Origin: Pseudomonas syringae CC1557
Lineage (GTDB): Bacteria; Pseudomonadota; Gammaproteobacteria; Pseudomonadales; Pseudomonadaceae
Length of the DNA: 64,000 nucleotides
Direction: 5' to 3'
NCBI RefSeq assembly: GCF_000452705.1
Contig: NZ_CP007014.1
Span: 2,914,001 to 2,978,000 of the forward strand
Shown here in pieces: positions 1-9,340 of the stretch. The translations under genes and the position numbers were made by a program. The notes under the pieces are model-generated. The model saw nothing but the letters and a program-made list of their open reading frames with translations, was not told the origin of the DNA and did not search any database. How positions within the stretch are numbered: the stretch's first letter is position 1; each line of letters begins with the position of its first letter.

Positions 1-618
1 ACGATCAGCTTTGTCGGCAGTGCGGTGTATGAATTTCTGCCCAGGGTAATCGCCGAAGCGCGGCTCAAGCAGCCGCAGGTCAAGATTTCCCTGACTGAAA
101 TGAATACCTATCAGCAGCATGAAGCGCTCAGGGCCCGGCGCATTGATCTGGGGATTATGCGTGCGCCGCTGTTTCAACCGGGTTACGAGAGCGAGTGCCT
201 GGTGCGCGAGCCATTTGTACTGGCGGTGCCGGGGAATCATCCGTTGGCCCATGCACAGTCGGTCAGGGTTGAGGACCTCGATGGTGCGCCGTTTTTGATG
301 TACTCGCATTCGGCCTATCCACCGTTCAACGAACTGCTGACCGGTATGTTTCGTTCCGCACGAGTGGCACCGGAGTATGTCCAATGGCTGGGATCGTCAC
401 TGACTATTCTGGCGCTGGTCAACGCCGGGATGGGGCTGGCTCTGGTTCCGCGTTGCGCGACCAATGTGGTTTTCAAGGATGTAGTGTTCCGCGACATTGA
501 TCTGGGCGAAGGCGTGCAGAGTGAGTTGCATCTGGCCTGGCGCTCGGGCAATGACAACCCGGCCTGCAGGATGCTGCTTGAAGCGATCCGCGCAGCGGTC
601 AGGGCGGATGAAAGGTGA
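1..618 (+). CDS. LysR-family regulator, C-terminal part (5' truncated by window edge)
   Basis: The reading frame is open from base 1 to the TGA at 616-618. The 205 visible codons form the effector-binding domain of a LysR-type transcriptional regulator. Typical family features are the run RRIDLGIMRAP near the middle, a PFVLAVPGNHPLA strand and a late MGLALVPR helix. The DNA-binding helix-turn-helix lies upstream of the window, so neither start nor target can be judged. The next gene begins about 140 bases downstream and appears to be separate. The family call is firm; the inducer is unknown. Confidence 0.9.
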   Translation, partial: TISFVGSAVYEFLPRVIAEARLKQPQVKISLTEMNTYQQHEALRARRIDLGIMRAPLFQPGYESECLVREPFVLAVPGNHPLAHAQSVRVEDLDGAPFLMYSHSAYPPFNELLTGMFRSARVAPEYVQWLGSSLTILALVNAGMGLALVPRCATNVVFKDVVFRDIDLGEGVQSELHLAWRSGNDNPACRMLLEAIRAAVRADER

Positions 619-756
619 AGCGAAAGGCCTTGCACTGCGTGGGCATCAACTATCATTGGTTAAGTCGATAGTCATCATTAAGCAAGGCAAGTTTTGTTTT
701 TCCGGCAAAGGAGGAGGATGGCGTCATAGCCACTTGCTCCAAAGGGAGACGCTGCG

Positions 757-1449
757 ATGAGAATGTTCAATCGGTTGACGCTTGCTGCCGTATTAGCCAC
801 TGGCTTTGCGATCAGTGCGCCAGTCAACGCCGCAGTTTCTCCTGCATTTGTCTCCGCTGGACAGTCTTGCCACTTCACGCCGGTAGTCGACAGCGCCGCC
901 AGCCTTCAGCACAGTCAGTCCGTTGGTGTGCTGTACAGCGAGAACACCGTCAGCAACCTGCAATACCTGAATAACTACCACTCGGTCGCGCTCAGAAGCG
1001 GCCAGAACGGCGCACTCGATTCGCGCATTCGTAACGCGTTCATCAACAGCTCTGATCCGAAACTGGCCACCGACTGGCTGATTGGCTCATTGCAGAAGCA
1101 GTTCGCCACCGTGACCGTCTACGACAATCTGGATGCGTTGATGAAGGCACGTCCCGACGTGATTGTGATGCTCGACACTTACAACCGTCTGGTCACCAAA
1201 CGCAACAGTCAGGTTGACGCGCGCTTCATGGCTCGTTTCTACGATAACAACCTGCAATACATCGGCAAGGCAGAAGGTGAGGTAGTGCGGGAAATGACGT
1301 CGGTCTGGGTGCAGGGCAAGGCCGCCCCGGAAATCGCCGCGCAGATCGACCAGCAGCGTGAGTTTCAGGTCAATGCCCTGAAACAGTTTGATGCTTCGCT
1401 CAAAGCGTTGGTGGTGCAGGCAGATCGTGATCAGGTCGCGGCTAATTAG
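757..1449 (+). CDS. secreted protein of unknown function
   Basis: A 230-residue protein with a clear Sec signal peptide: MRMFNR followed by a hydrophobic stretch, with likely cleavage after VNA near residue 25. The ATG at 757 is favoured because AAAGGGAGA lies 7 bases upstream; ATG 763 is an alternative. The mature part has no membrane segment and only one obvious cysteine (in GQSCHF). It is mixed alpha/beta, with a DVIVMLDTYNRLV strand and a helical C-terminus. I do not recognise the family. It is monocistronic between a LysR gene and a c-di-GMP gene, so context says little. It is presumably periplasmic. Confidence 0.75.
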   Translation: MRMFNRLTLAAVLATGFAISAPVNAAVSPAFVSAGQSCHFTPVVDSAASLQHSQSVGVLYSENTVSNLQYLNNYHSVALRSGQNGALDSRIRNAFINSSDPKLATDWLIGSLQKQFATVTVYDNLDALMKARPDVIVMLDTYNRLVTKRNSQVDARFMARFYDNNLQYIGKAEGEVVREMTSVWVQGKAAPEIAAQIDQQREFQVNALKQFDASLKALVVQADRDQVAAN

Positions 1450-1640
1450 GTCTTCTGCCTGAGCATGCAAGGCATTTTCACACTGGGCATCCAGGAAATA
1501 GAGGTGTTCAGGTGTCTTGTTCAGTTCATCAAATCGATGCATGGCTGCTTTTCGCTGTAAAGAATAAGCCACACCTGCCGAGAGCATGATGAGCGGCATA
1601 CCACTTGCGCGCTTTAAATGTGGTAACGAGAAGCCTTCCG

Positions 1641-3611
1641 ATGCCGAGAAAACGATTGGGTGCCTTGCGCATCCTGATGTCTGTGTCCAACGATAATCCA
1701 AGGCTTTTGCAGGCCCAGTATGTTGCGTTGTCCCGTCAACTGCCGTTGATGTACTTCGTGCTGTTGGTCAATACCTGGGCATTGGCCTACACCCATTTAT
1801 TGATCGCACCCAAGTGGCTGACCCTGATGGCTCCCGCGCTGCTGACGGTTATTTGCAGCATCCGTGCGCGCAAATGGTTGCTGACGGTCAACAAACCAAC
1901 GCCTTCGCCGCAGCTCATCCTCAAGACATTGCGTGGCACCAACGGTCTGGCTGGCGTCATCGCCGCCGGGTTTGCAGCCTGGTCACTGTCGCTTTACCCC
2001 TATGGAGACGCTTACGCGCAGGCGCATGTCGCCTTTTTCATGGGTATCACCGTTATCGTATGCATCTTCTGCATGATGCACCTGCGGCCTGCTGCGTTGA
2101 CCACAGCAGTGGTCGTCAATACGGCGTTCGTGATCTTCTTTGCCTCTTCCCACAATCTGACGTTTATCGCCACCGCCGTGAACATCGTGTTGGTGTCGAT
2201 CAGCATGTTGATCATTCTTCAGTATCAGTACCGCGATTTCACCAGACTGGTGGACGTTCAGGTCAAGACCGAACAACTGGGCAACGAGAACCTGCAACTG
2301 GCTAACCAGGACAGCCTGACCGGCCTGCCTAACCGCAGGCAGTTTTTTCAGACGCTGGATACCGCGATGCAGCAAGCCGTGCATCAGCAGACAGGGCTGG
2401 CGGTGGGTGTTCTGGATCTGGATGGGTTCAAGCCGGTCAATGACCTTTACGGGCATCGCACCGGCGACCGGTTATTGATACTGGTGGCCGAGCGCCTGAT
2501 GACAGCGTCAAGTGACACTGTGCATGTATCGCGTCTGGGCGGTGACGAGTTTGCACTGGTCATGAAAGGCGATGTCAGCAAGGAAGCGCTCGTGGCATTC
2601 GGCAAGCGATTGTGCGACCTCATGCATGAAAGCTTTGAACTGTCGGATATGCCGATCCAGATTGGCGCGACGCTGGGCATGGCAACCTTTCCCGGCACTG
2701 CCGATAACGCGACACAGCTGTTCGAATACGCCGACTACGCGCTGTATCAGGGCAAGAACCACAATCCCGGAACAGCCTGTCTGTTTTCGGTCGCTCACCG
2801 TGAACAACTGCACGCTGACGGTATCACTGAGCAGGCACTGCGACGGGCCAATCTCGACAGCGAGTTCCACGTGCTGTTTCAGCCGATCATCGAAAGCTGC
2901 ACCCGTGAAACGGTAGCCTTCGAAGCCTTGGCGCGCTGGAACAGTCCGGAACTCGGTCCGGTGTCGCCTGCGCAGTTTATTCCGATCGCCGAACGTATCG
3001 GCATGATCAACAAGCTCACTGCACCGTTGCTGACTCAGGCGTTGCAAAAAGCGCTGTCCTGGCCGGCGCCAATCAGGTTGTCATTCAATCTATCGGCGCA
3101 TGACTGCGCGACCTGCGAAAGCGTCAATCTGATTGTCGGGATCATCGAGACCAGCGGCTTTGATGCTTCTCGGCTGGATCTGGAAATTACCGAAACGGCC
3201 ATCATGCAGGACATCGCTCAGGTGCAGCAGGCAATTACCCAGTTCCGCCAACTGGGTTGTGGTATTTCGCTGGATGACTTCGGCACAGGTTATTCGAGCC
3301 TCAGCCAGTTGCACGCGCTGGCCCTGACCAAGCTCAAGATCGACCGCAGTTTCGTCACAGGCGTACACAACAATCCGGCCAGCTACAAGATTGTCAAATC
3401 GCTGGTCGCGCTGAGTCTGGACATGTCCCTGGGCTGTGTGATCGAAGGCGTTGAAACGCAGGACGAGCTGAACGCATTGACTTCTCTGGGATGCACCTTG
3501 GTGCAGGGCTTCTTTTACAGCCCGCCGATCAGTTTCGAAGAGACTCTGATCTGGCTCGACACACCGGATAACGAGCGCACATTCGGTGGCGCCGCCTCCT
3601 GCCGGATCTGA
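1641..3611 (+). CDS. membrane GGDEF-EAL protein (c-di-GMP turnover)
   Basis: The N-terminal ~190 residues contain several hydrophobic helices forming a membrane input domain. They are followed by a GGDEF domain (signature RLGGDEFALV near residue 300) and an EAL domain (EALARW near 427, DDFGTGYSSL near 542). Both signatures are intact, so it may make and/or degrade cyclic di-GMP. No RxxD inhibitory site is seen just before GGDEF. The start is uncertain: the frame opens with TTG at 1605, ATG 1641 has GAGAAG 7 bases upstream, and ATG 1677 has no Shine-Dalgarno. I chose 1641. Likely roles are motility and biofilm control; the signal is unknown. Confidence 0.88.
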   Translation: MPRKRLGALRILMSVSNDNPRLLQAQYVALSRQLPLMYFVLLVNTWALAYTHLLIAPKWLTLMAPALLTVICSIRARKWLLTVNKPTPSPQLILKTLRGTNGLAGVIAAGFAAWSLSLYPYGDAYAQAHVAFFMGITVIVCIFCMMHLRPAALTTAVVVNTAFVIFFASSHNLTFIATAVNIVLVSISMLIILQYQYRDFTRLVDVQVKTEQLGNENLQLANQDSLTGLPNRRQFFQTLDTAMQQAVHQQTGLAVGVLDLDGFKPVNDLYGHRTGDRLLILVAERLMTASSDTVHVSRLGGDEFALVMKGDVSKEALVAFGKRLCDLMHESFELSDMPIQIGATLGMATFPGTADNATQLFEYADYALYQGKNHNPGTACLFSVAHREQLHADGITEQALRRANLDSEFHVLFQPIIESCTRETVAFEALARWNSPELGPVSPAQFIPIAERIGMINKLTAPLLTQALQKALSWPAPIRLSFNLSAHDCATCESVNLIVGIIETSGFDASRLDLEITETAIMQDIAQVQQAITQFRQLGCGISLDDFGTGYSSLSQLHALALTKLKIDRSFVTGVHNNPASYKIVKSLVALSLDMSLGCVIEGVETQDELNALTSLGCTLVQGFFYSPPISFEETLIWLDTPDNERTFGGAASCRI

Positions 3612-3687
3612 TTTTGGCGTGCTTGTCGCCTTTACCCGCGTGCGCGTGGGTTAATATGCCTCCTTCGATGCTTTGGGAATCCCTTTT

Positions 3688-4398
3688 ATGACCAAGCCCG
3701 GACAGACTGTCCTGGTCGCGCTGCGCAAGATGATTGCGTCGGGCGAGCTGGCGGCTGGCGAACGATTGATGGAAGTGCCGACCGCCGAGCTGTTTGGCGT
3801 CTCGCGCATGCCGGTGCGCATCGCGTTCCGCACGCTTGAACAGGAAGGGCTGCTGGTGCCGTCTGGCGGCCGCGGTTTTCAGGTGCGCTCGATCAGTGCG
3901 CAGGAAATCGCCGGGGCAGTGGACGTTCGCGGTGTGCTGGAAGGCCTGGCAGCGCGGCAGATGGCCGAGCGCGGGGTGACACCTCAAGCCAGGGCTGAGC
4001 TTGAAAAGTGCCTGGTGCAAGGAGATGAGTTGTTCGAAAAGGGCCATGTCACTGAAGACGACCTTGAGCTCTATCACGACATGAACATGCGCCTGCACCG
4101 GATCATCGTCGAAGGCAGTGGCAACCGTGCAATCGCTGATGCCCTGGCCCGCAACGATCATCTGCCCTTTGCTTCGGTCACCGCGTTGGCGGTGGACCGT
4201 AACAATCTGATTCGTGAGTACCGTCGGTTCAATTTCGCGCACATGCAGCATCATGCGGTGGTCGACGCCTTGATCAATGGCGAAGGTGCACGTGCCGAAG
4301 CGATCATGCGTGAGCATGCCAACGCCACGCTGCGCTACGCCGAGATTTTCGGTGCTGGCATGCATGAACGCATCAAGGTCATCCAGCGCGCAGACTGA
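3688..4398 (+). CDS. vanR: GntR-family regulator, probably VanR
   Basis: A 236-residue FCD-type GntR repressor. An N-terminal winged helix contains the recognition region FGVSRMPVRIAFRTLEQEGLL. It is followed by the all-helical FCD effector domain, with DMNMRLHRIIVEGSGN supplying acid and His metal/ligand residues. ATG 3688 is chosen; a TTG in frame at 3673 is an alternative. It converges on vanB and the two stop codons abut with no terminator between them. Two GGATCC-centred palindromes near the vanA promoter resemble the published VanR operator core, which supports VanR as repressor of vanAB with vanillate as likely inducer. Confidence 0.82.
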   Translation: MTKPGQTVLVALRKMIASGELAAGERLMEVPTAELFGVSRMPVRIAFRTLEQEGLLVPSGGRGFQVRSISAQEIAGAVDVRGVLEGLAARQMAERGVTPQARAELEKCLVQGDELFEKGHVTEDDLELYHDMNMRLHRIIVEGSGNRAIADALARNDHLPFASVTALAVDRNNLIREYRRFNFAHMQHHAVVDALINGEGARAEAIMREHANATLRYAEIFGAGMHERIKVIQRAD

Positions 4399-5349
4399 TC
4401 AGATGTCGAGCACCAACAACGGGGTCTTCGAGCGTGAGCAGCAGGGCGTGAACTGGTCGTTGAGCGCCTGTTCTTCTTCACTCAGAAACAGGTCGCGGTG
4501 ATCAGGAACGCCTTTCAAGACGCGTGTCAGACACGTCCCGCACACGCCTTGCTCGCACGAAAGAGGGATATCGATACCCTGGCTTTCCAGCACCTGAGCA
4601 ACAGTCTTGTTGGCCGGGATGGCGATTACCTGGCCGGTACTGGCTATTTCGATTGAAAAGCTGCCGTCAGTGCTGGTGTCGATCGGCTCTGCGGCAAAAT
4701 ATTCGCGATGCAGATGGTCTTCAGGCCAGCCTGCGGTGCGCGCGGTGTCGAGGATGTGCTGCATGAAGCCGCTCGGCCCGCAAACATACAGATGGGTGTC
4801 GGGTTCAGGATTGGCGAGCACTTGCGGGGCATTCAGCGCGGTCTCCGGTTGCTCATCCAGATGCAGCGTTATCCGGTCGGCGAAAGCTGATTGCTGCAGA
4901 CGTTGAATGAACGCACCTCGTTCGGCAGAACGGACGCAATAGTGCAGCTCGAAATCGGCGTGATCCTGTGCGAGCTGTTCAGCCATGCACAGGATGGGCG
5001 TGATGCCGATACCGCCTGCAAACAACACGCTGCGACGCGCGCCCTGAGTGAGCGGAAACAGGTTGCGCGGTTCGCTGATGCGTAACTGCGCACCCGAGTG
5101 GATCATCTGGTGCAGGCTCCTGGACCCTCCACGGGAAGCCGGGTCGTTGAGGACGCCGATCAGATAGCGGTGACGCTCGTGGGGAGGGTTACACAGTGAG
5201 TATTGCCGGATCAGCCCGTCAGGCAGGTGCACGTCGATATGGGCGCCGGCAGTGAAGGGCGGTAGCGGCTCGCCATTGGACTGCACCAGCTCGTAGCTGC
5301 AGATATCCAGCGCTTCGTCGTTGCGTGATGACACAGTCACGTCAATCAT
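4399..5349 (-). CDS. vanB: vanillate O-demethylase reductase subunit
   Basis: A 316-residue class IA Rieske-oxygenase reductase that passes electrons from NAD(P)H to VanA. It has an N-terminal FMN-binding domain (RQYSLCNPP), an NAD-binding domain (FAGGIGITPILCM) and a C-terminal plant-type [2Fe-2S] ferredoxin (CEQGVCGTC plus a fourth Cys in TPCCSR). The frame extends upstream to 5403, but ATG 5349 has GAGGAA at good spacing and gives the usual VanB length. It lies 79 bases downstream of vanA in the same direction. Its stop abuts the stop of the convergent vanR. Confidence 0.92.
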   Translation of the reverse strand: MIDVTVSSRNDEALDICSYELVQSNGEPLPPFTAGAHIDVHLPDGLIRQYSLCNPPHERHRYLIGVLNDPASRGGSRSLHQMIHSGAQLRISEPRNLFPLTQGARRSVLFAGGIGITPILCMAEQLAQDHADFELHYCVRSAERGAFIQRLQQSAFADRITLHLDEQPETALNAPQVLANPEPDTHLYVCGPSGFMQHILDTARTAGWPEDHLHREYFAAEPIDTSTDGSFSIEIASTGQVIAIPANKTVAQVLESQGIDIPLSCEQGVCGTCLTRVLKGVPDHRDLFLSEEEQALNDQFTPCCSRSKTPLLVLDI

Positions 5350-5428
5350 GATGTTTCCTCGGGTGACCGCAGCAAGGGTCACTTCTGCTTGTTTTCCGGG
5401 CATTTCGGCGTAGTGATTCTCGTGACTG

Positions 5429-6493
5429 TCATTTAGTCGCCATCACGGGAATCTGCTCGCCTGTGGCATCCTGCTCGGCATCGATCAATCGTTGTAAAAT
5501 CTTGCGCGACTGCACGCCACCCGCGTCTATGTTGAGCTTGAGAAGGTTGCGATGAGGGTGCTGGAGCAGATTCTGTTGCTGGCGTTCGAGCATCTCCAGG
5601 TCTTCGCTGAAAATCTTGTGCTGGCCTTTGAGAATGGTCGTGGTCAGTGCTTCGTCGGCCGGATTGAAGTTGCGTGCCATGCCCCAGAAGTACCAGATAG
5701 AGGTGTCGGTTTCCGGGGTGATGAAATCAACAACGATGCTCGATGCCTTGAACTCTTTCGGGGCGTGATAACCACCTTTGCCTGCATGCGCAACGCCCAC
5801 TTCGATCATGACGTGGCTGGGCGGAGTGAAGCGGCAGATCTGCCAGCGATCAACCGGCACGTCATCGGCCAGGTTGTTGCCACGCAGTGCCATCTTCCAG
5901 AACGGCGGCGGCATGATGTTTTCCATGTGCCGTGCAGTCACCACTTCTTCGCCTTCAACCGTGGTAACGGGCGGCGCTTCGTCGATTTCCTTCTGGCCAA
6001 TGCTTGATGCATGCACATAGGTTTCGTGGGTGAGGTCCATCAGGTTGTCGATCATCAGACGGTAGTCGCACTGAATATGAAACAACCCGCCGCCATACGC
6101 CCAGTCGTCGCTGACCGCCCATTCCAGATGGTGAATAAGCGCGGGATCTGCCTTTTCCCGGTCGCCTGGCCATACCCAGATAAACCCGTAGCGCTCTACA
6201 GCGGCGAACGTCTTGTTGCAGGGAAAACCGCGTACCCGCTGGCCAGGCATTGAAACCGTCTTGCCGTCACCGCCCATTGTCAGACCGTGGTAGCCACACA
6301 CCAGTTGCCCGTTCTCCACGTAACCCAGCGAAAGCGGAGCACCGCGGTGTGGACAGAAATCCTCGACGGCGGCGATCTGCCGATTCTGGTCGCGATAAAA
6401 CACCATTTTTTCGTTGCAGATCTGGCGTCCCAGTGGCTTGTCGGTGATTTCATCCGCTGTACAGGCGACGTACCAGGCGTTTTTGGGGTGCAT
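5429..6493 (-). CDS. vanA: vanillate O-demethylase oxygenase subunit
   Basis: A 354-residue Rieske non-haem iron oxygenase that demethylates vanillate to protocatechuate and formaldehyde. The Rieske cluster ligands are C47, H49, C66 and H69 (CPHRG ... CGYHG). The mononuclear iron site is visible in NLMDLTHETYVH (Asp-x2-His-x4-His). GGAGAA lies just before the ATG. It forms an operon with vanB. The upstream region carries two VanR-like palindromes. This is a typical lignin-monomer peripheral pathway for a plant-associated pseudomonad; the protocatechuate ring-cleavage genes are not in this window. Confidence 0.93.
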   Translation of the reverse strand: MHPKNAWYVACTADEITDKPLGRQICNEKMVFYRDQNRQIAAVEDFCPHRGAPLSLGYVENGQLVCGYHGLTMGGDGKTVSMPGQRVRGFPCNKTFAAVERYGFIWVWPGDREKADPALIHHLEWAVSDDWAYGGGLFHIQCDYRLMIDNLMDLTHETYVHASSIGQKEIDEAPPVTTVEGEEVVTARHMENIMPPPFWKMALRGNNLADDVPVDRWQICRFTPPSHVMIEVGVAHAGKGGYHAPKEFKASSIVVDFITPETDTSIWYFWGMARNFNPADEALTTTILKGQHKIFSEDLEMLERQQQNLLQHPHRNLLKLNIDAGGVQSRKILQRLIDAEQDATGEQIPVMATK

Positions 6494-6524
6494 GAGGGTT
6501 CTCCACGGCTAGATTATTGGTCTT

Positions 6525-6534
6525 ATGGATCCAT
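6525..6534. promoter_or_regulatory. candidate VanR operator, proximal copy
   Basis: ATGGATCCAT is a perfect 10-base palindrome 31 bases upstream of the vanA start codon. It sits where it could overlap the core promoter. Its centre matches the GGATCC-centred operator reported for Caulobacter VanR (ATTGGATCCAAT). The function is inferred from position and similarity. Confidence 0.6.
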
Positions 6535-6620
6535 TGGCGATGTGCTTGCGATTACCTTGCGTTCATTAATGCCATAGCAGTGGAGTAAAGCCAATGATTA
6601 ATTAGGTTAACTATTATTTA

Positions 6621-6630
6621 ATGGATCCAC
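6621..6630. promoter_or_regulatory. candidate VanR operator, distal copy
   Basis: ATGGATCCAC repeats nine of ten bases of the proximal palindrome, centred 96 bases away and just past the stop of the adjacent LysR gene. Two copies flanking the vanA promoter would allow cooperative binding by a dimeric GntR repressor. This is inference only. Confidence 0.5.
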
Positions 6631-6634
6631 CATG

Positions 6635-7534
6635 TCACGTGCCGCTACTAGCGTTTTCAGCTGGGAGAAGGGCCTCGCGCAACAGCGGCGCCAGCGCTTC
6701 AAGCAAGGTCTGTACACAACGCAGCGCACGACAATCCGGACGCGTCAGCAGCCAGAGGTCAGTGCGGCAGCCGATCAGCGGTTCGCTAAGGCGGGACACA
6801 CCTGCAAGGCCTTTAACCGTGAAGTCGGTCATGGCGGCCACGCCGAGCCCGGCGGCGACCAGTTGCGAAACGGCGGACATGCTGCTGCAGCGGTAGCGCG
6901 GCACGACCGCCGGGAACGCCTGTTTGCGCCAGATTACCGAGGTGTGATCCGGCATCGAGTCATCAGGGCTGATCCATGGCACGGAGGCGGGATTTTTCTC
7001 CAGTGCATCGCGAAATTCGGGGCGACCACAGATTGCATAGTCGGCGCTCCCCAGGCAACGGCCGATCAAGTGTTCGGATGGCGTATTGGTCAATCGCAAG
7101 GCGATGTCGGCATCGCGGCGGCTGAGGTTGGCGAAGGCGTTGGAGGTGGACAGTTCAAGCGTGATGGCGGGGTATTGCGGCATGAAGCGGGCCAGCGCGG
7201 GTAACAGCAGGCTGTGCAGTACTGCATCGGTACAGGTCAGTCGCACCGTTCCGCTGATGACCTGCTGACCTTGATGCAGGGCAACGCGCGCAGCAGCGAG
7301 CGCCAGCTCCGCATGTTCAGCCTGTTCGGCCATGGCCTGTGCGGTATCGGTGGCAATGTAACCGCGTCGGTTTTTTTCGAACAGCGCCGTGCCCAGTGCC
7401 GCTTCGAGGCGACGTATCGAGCGGAATACCGTAGAAATGTCGACATGCAGCAGCTCTGCGGCCCGCGCCAGCGTGCGACCGCGTACCAGGGCCAGCACCA
7501 GTGCAAGGTCCGCGTGAGTGATTTCATATTGCAT
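6635..7534 (-). CDS. LysR-family transcriptional regulator
   Basis: A complete 299-residue LysR regulator. The N-terminal helix-turn-helix includes RTLARAAELLHVDISTVFRS, followed by the linker RLEAALGTALFEK. A periplasmic-binding-like effector domain follows, with LLLPALARFMPQYPAITLEL and IALRLTN. It reads toward vanA on the same strand but is separated from it by 141 bases that contain the VanR-like sites, so the two are probably regulated separately. It is divergent from the puuD-like gene (128-base gap), its most likely target by the usual LysR arrangement. The effector is unknown. Confidence 0.88.
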   Translation of the reverse strand: MQYEITHADLALVLALVRGRTLARAAELLHVDISTVFRSIRRLEAALGTALFEKNRRGYIATDTAQAMAEQAEHAELALAAARVALHQGQQVISGTVRLTCTDAVLHSLLLPALARFMPQYPAITLELSTSNAFANLSRRDADIALRLTNTPSEHLIGRCLGSADYAICGRPEFRDALEKNPASVPWISPDDSMPDHTSVIWRKQAFPAVVPRYRCSSMSAVSQLVAAGLGVAAMTDFTVKGLAGVSRLSEPLIGCRTDLWLLTRPDCRALRCVQTLLEALAPLLREALLPAENASSGT

Positions 7535-7662
7535 TGCTGCACAGTTCCTTTGCTGGATTGCCTATGTAGATTGCGTTCACGACTATCCTAGACTGGTTTC
7601 ATTCATACTGGTTAGCAACGTGCCTGCACGCCAGTTATTAGACTTTCAGACAGGACTCAAGT

Positions 7663-8418
7663 ATGTCGCGACCCCCTTTGATCGGTGTCACCGCCTGCCG
7701 CCAGCAGTTGGGCAAGTATTCTTCTCACACCGCAGGCGATAAATACGTCGAAGCCGCAGCCTTCGCAGGCGTACCGGTCATTCTCCCGGCACTCAATGTG
7801 CCGATCGAACCTGAGCAGCTGTTGGCATCGCTGGACGGGCTGCTGTTCACCGGCTCGCCATCCAATGTCGAGCCGCGTCATTACAACGGCCCGCCCAGCG
7901 CGGAAGGCACGGCGCATGACGTTTTCAGGGATCGCACTACGCTGCCGCTGCTCAGGGCAGCCATCGCACAGGGTGTACCGGTGTTATGCATTTGCCGTGG
8001 CTTTCAGGAGTTGAACGTGGCATTGGGCGGCAGTCTTCATCAGCGGGTGCAGGACCTGCCGGGATATCTGGACCATCGCGAGCCGCAAAGCGAATCGCTG
8101 GCTGTGCAATATGCGCCGCAGCACGCAGTGTCCGTGCAACCGGGCGGTTTGTTGGATGCGCTGGGTCTAGCACCTGGCTTCGAGGTCAACAGCCTGCACA
8201 GTCAGGGCATCGACCGGCTGGCAGCCGATCTTAGCGCCGAAGCGCTGGCGCCGGATGGCCTGGTGGAGGCGGTTTCGCTGCCGGGTGCGCCAGGGTTTGT
8301 ACTGGGCGTGCAGTGGCATCCGGAATGGGAATTTCTCGACAATCCGGTATCGATGAGCCTGTTCAAGGCGTTTCGCGACGCATGTCTTGCCTACGCCCAG
8401 CGCCGTCAGGGCGTGTGA
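7663..8418 (+). CDS. class I glutamine amidotransferase, PuuD-like gamma-glutamyl-GABA hydrolase
   Basis: 251 residues of the peptidase C26 / PuuD family, which hydrolyses gamma-glutamyl-gamma-aminobutyrate to GABA and glutamate in the gamma-glutamylated putrescine pathway. The catalytic nucleophile is C111 in CICRGFQE. The His-Glu pair is in QWHPEWEF near the C-terminus. CAGGA precedes ATG 7663. It is followed in the same direction by a PuuR-like regulator, a pairing seen in polyamine loci. No glutamyl-polyamine synthetase or oxidase is nearby, so the exact substrate is inferred. Confidence 0.85.
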   Translation: MSRPPLIGVTACRQQLGKYSSHTAGDKYVEAAAFAGVPVILPALNVPIEPEQLLASLDGLLFTGSPSNVEPRHYNGPPSAEGTAHDVFRDRTTLPLLRAAIAQGVPVLCICRGFQELNVALGGSLHQRVQDLPGYLDHREPQSESLAVQYAPQHAVSVQPGGLLDALGLAPGFEVNSLHSQGIDRLAADLSAEALAPDGLVEAVSLPGAPGFVLGVQWHPEWEFLDNPVSMSLFKAFRDACLAYAQRRQGV

Positions 8419-8545
8419 CACGATCAGCTGCTGAGCTGCGCTGGCAAACGTGATTTAATATCCGCATTGAGGCTCCCGGCTGATGGTCAAACCATTGTGT
8501 CGGGAGTCTGCCTCTTTCAATGGATATTCTTCTTACAAGGCCACT

Positions 8546-9094
8546 ATGGATACGGGAGCACGACTGAAACTGGTGCGTGAAAGCTACAAGCTGTCGCAAC
8601 GCGAACTCGCCAGACGCAGTGGTGTGACCAATGCCACCATCTCTCTGATTGAACAGAATCGTGTGAGCCCTTCGATCAGTTCCCTCAAGAAGTTGCTTGA
8701 GGGCATCCCCATGACGCTGGCGGATTTTTTCACATTCGATCAGCCGCCAGGTCCGGATCAATACGTCTTTCGTGCAGGCGATCAACCTGATCTGGGCCGT
8801 AACGGGGTGCGCCTGCTGCTGGTCGGGGCAACTCTGCCCAGTCGGCAGATGCGTTTTCTGCGCGAGCAGTATGCGCCGGGTGCCGATTCGGGTGAGGAGC
8901 CCATTGTCCACAGCGAGGGCGAGGAGTGCGGGCTGGTGATACGGGGCACTGTGGAACTGACCATCAATGGTCAGGTGAACATTCTGGGTCCCGGAGACGG
9001 TTACTACTTCCCGACCACGCTGCCGCATCGTTTCCGCAATATCGGCCAGGACGAGGCCGAGATCATCAGTTCCAACACGCCTGCGAACTTTTAA
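8546..9094 (+). CDS. XRE-cupin regulator, PuuR-like
   Basis: A 182-residue regulator with an N-terminal XRE helix-turn-helix (LSQRELARRSGVTNATISLI) and a C-terminal cupin domain (EEPIVHSEGEECGLVIRG, GPGDGYYFPTTLPHRF). This is the PuuR architecture, used to repress putrescine catabolism genes. The frame is open from 8483, but ATG 8546, preceded by AAGG, gives the standard family length. The 128-base gap after the puuD-like gene may hold its own promoter. Confidence 0.87.
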   Translation: MDTGARLKLVRESYKLSQRELARRSGVTNATISLIEQNRVSPSISSLKKLLEGIPMTLADFFTFDQPPGPDQYVFRAGDQPDLGRNGVRLLLVGATLPSRQMRFLREQYAPGADSGEEPIVHSEGEECGLVIRGTVELTINGQVNILGPGDGYYFPTTLPHRFRNIGQDEAEIISSNTPANF

Positions 9095-9340
9095 GCAGCT
9101 CGAGGTGCTGCTCGACGGCTCCTATGAGCGGTTCTGACGCAACGACGGGCTTGTTTCGATGACTCAATCCTTCCATATGGATAGCAAAATCCCGCTCAAA
9201 CGGATTTCACTGAACTATTTTGCAATCCATACGAATATTTATGTGTTTTTATCGCACAACCCAGAACCCTTTTGAGTGGGCACCAGTCCTAGCTATTAGG
9301 TAGCTGCTCTCATTCATTTAATAGCCATGGAGTTTCTGGA

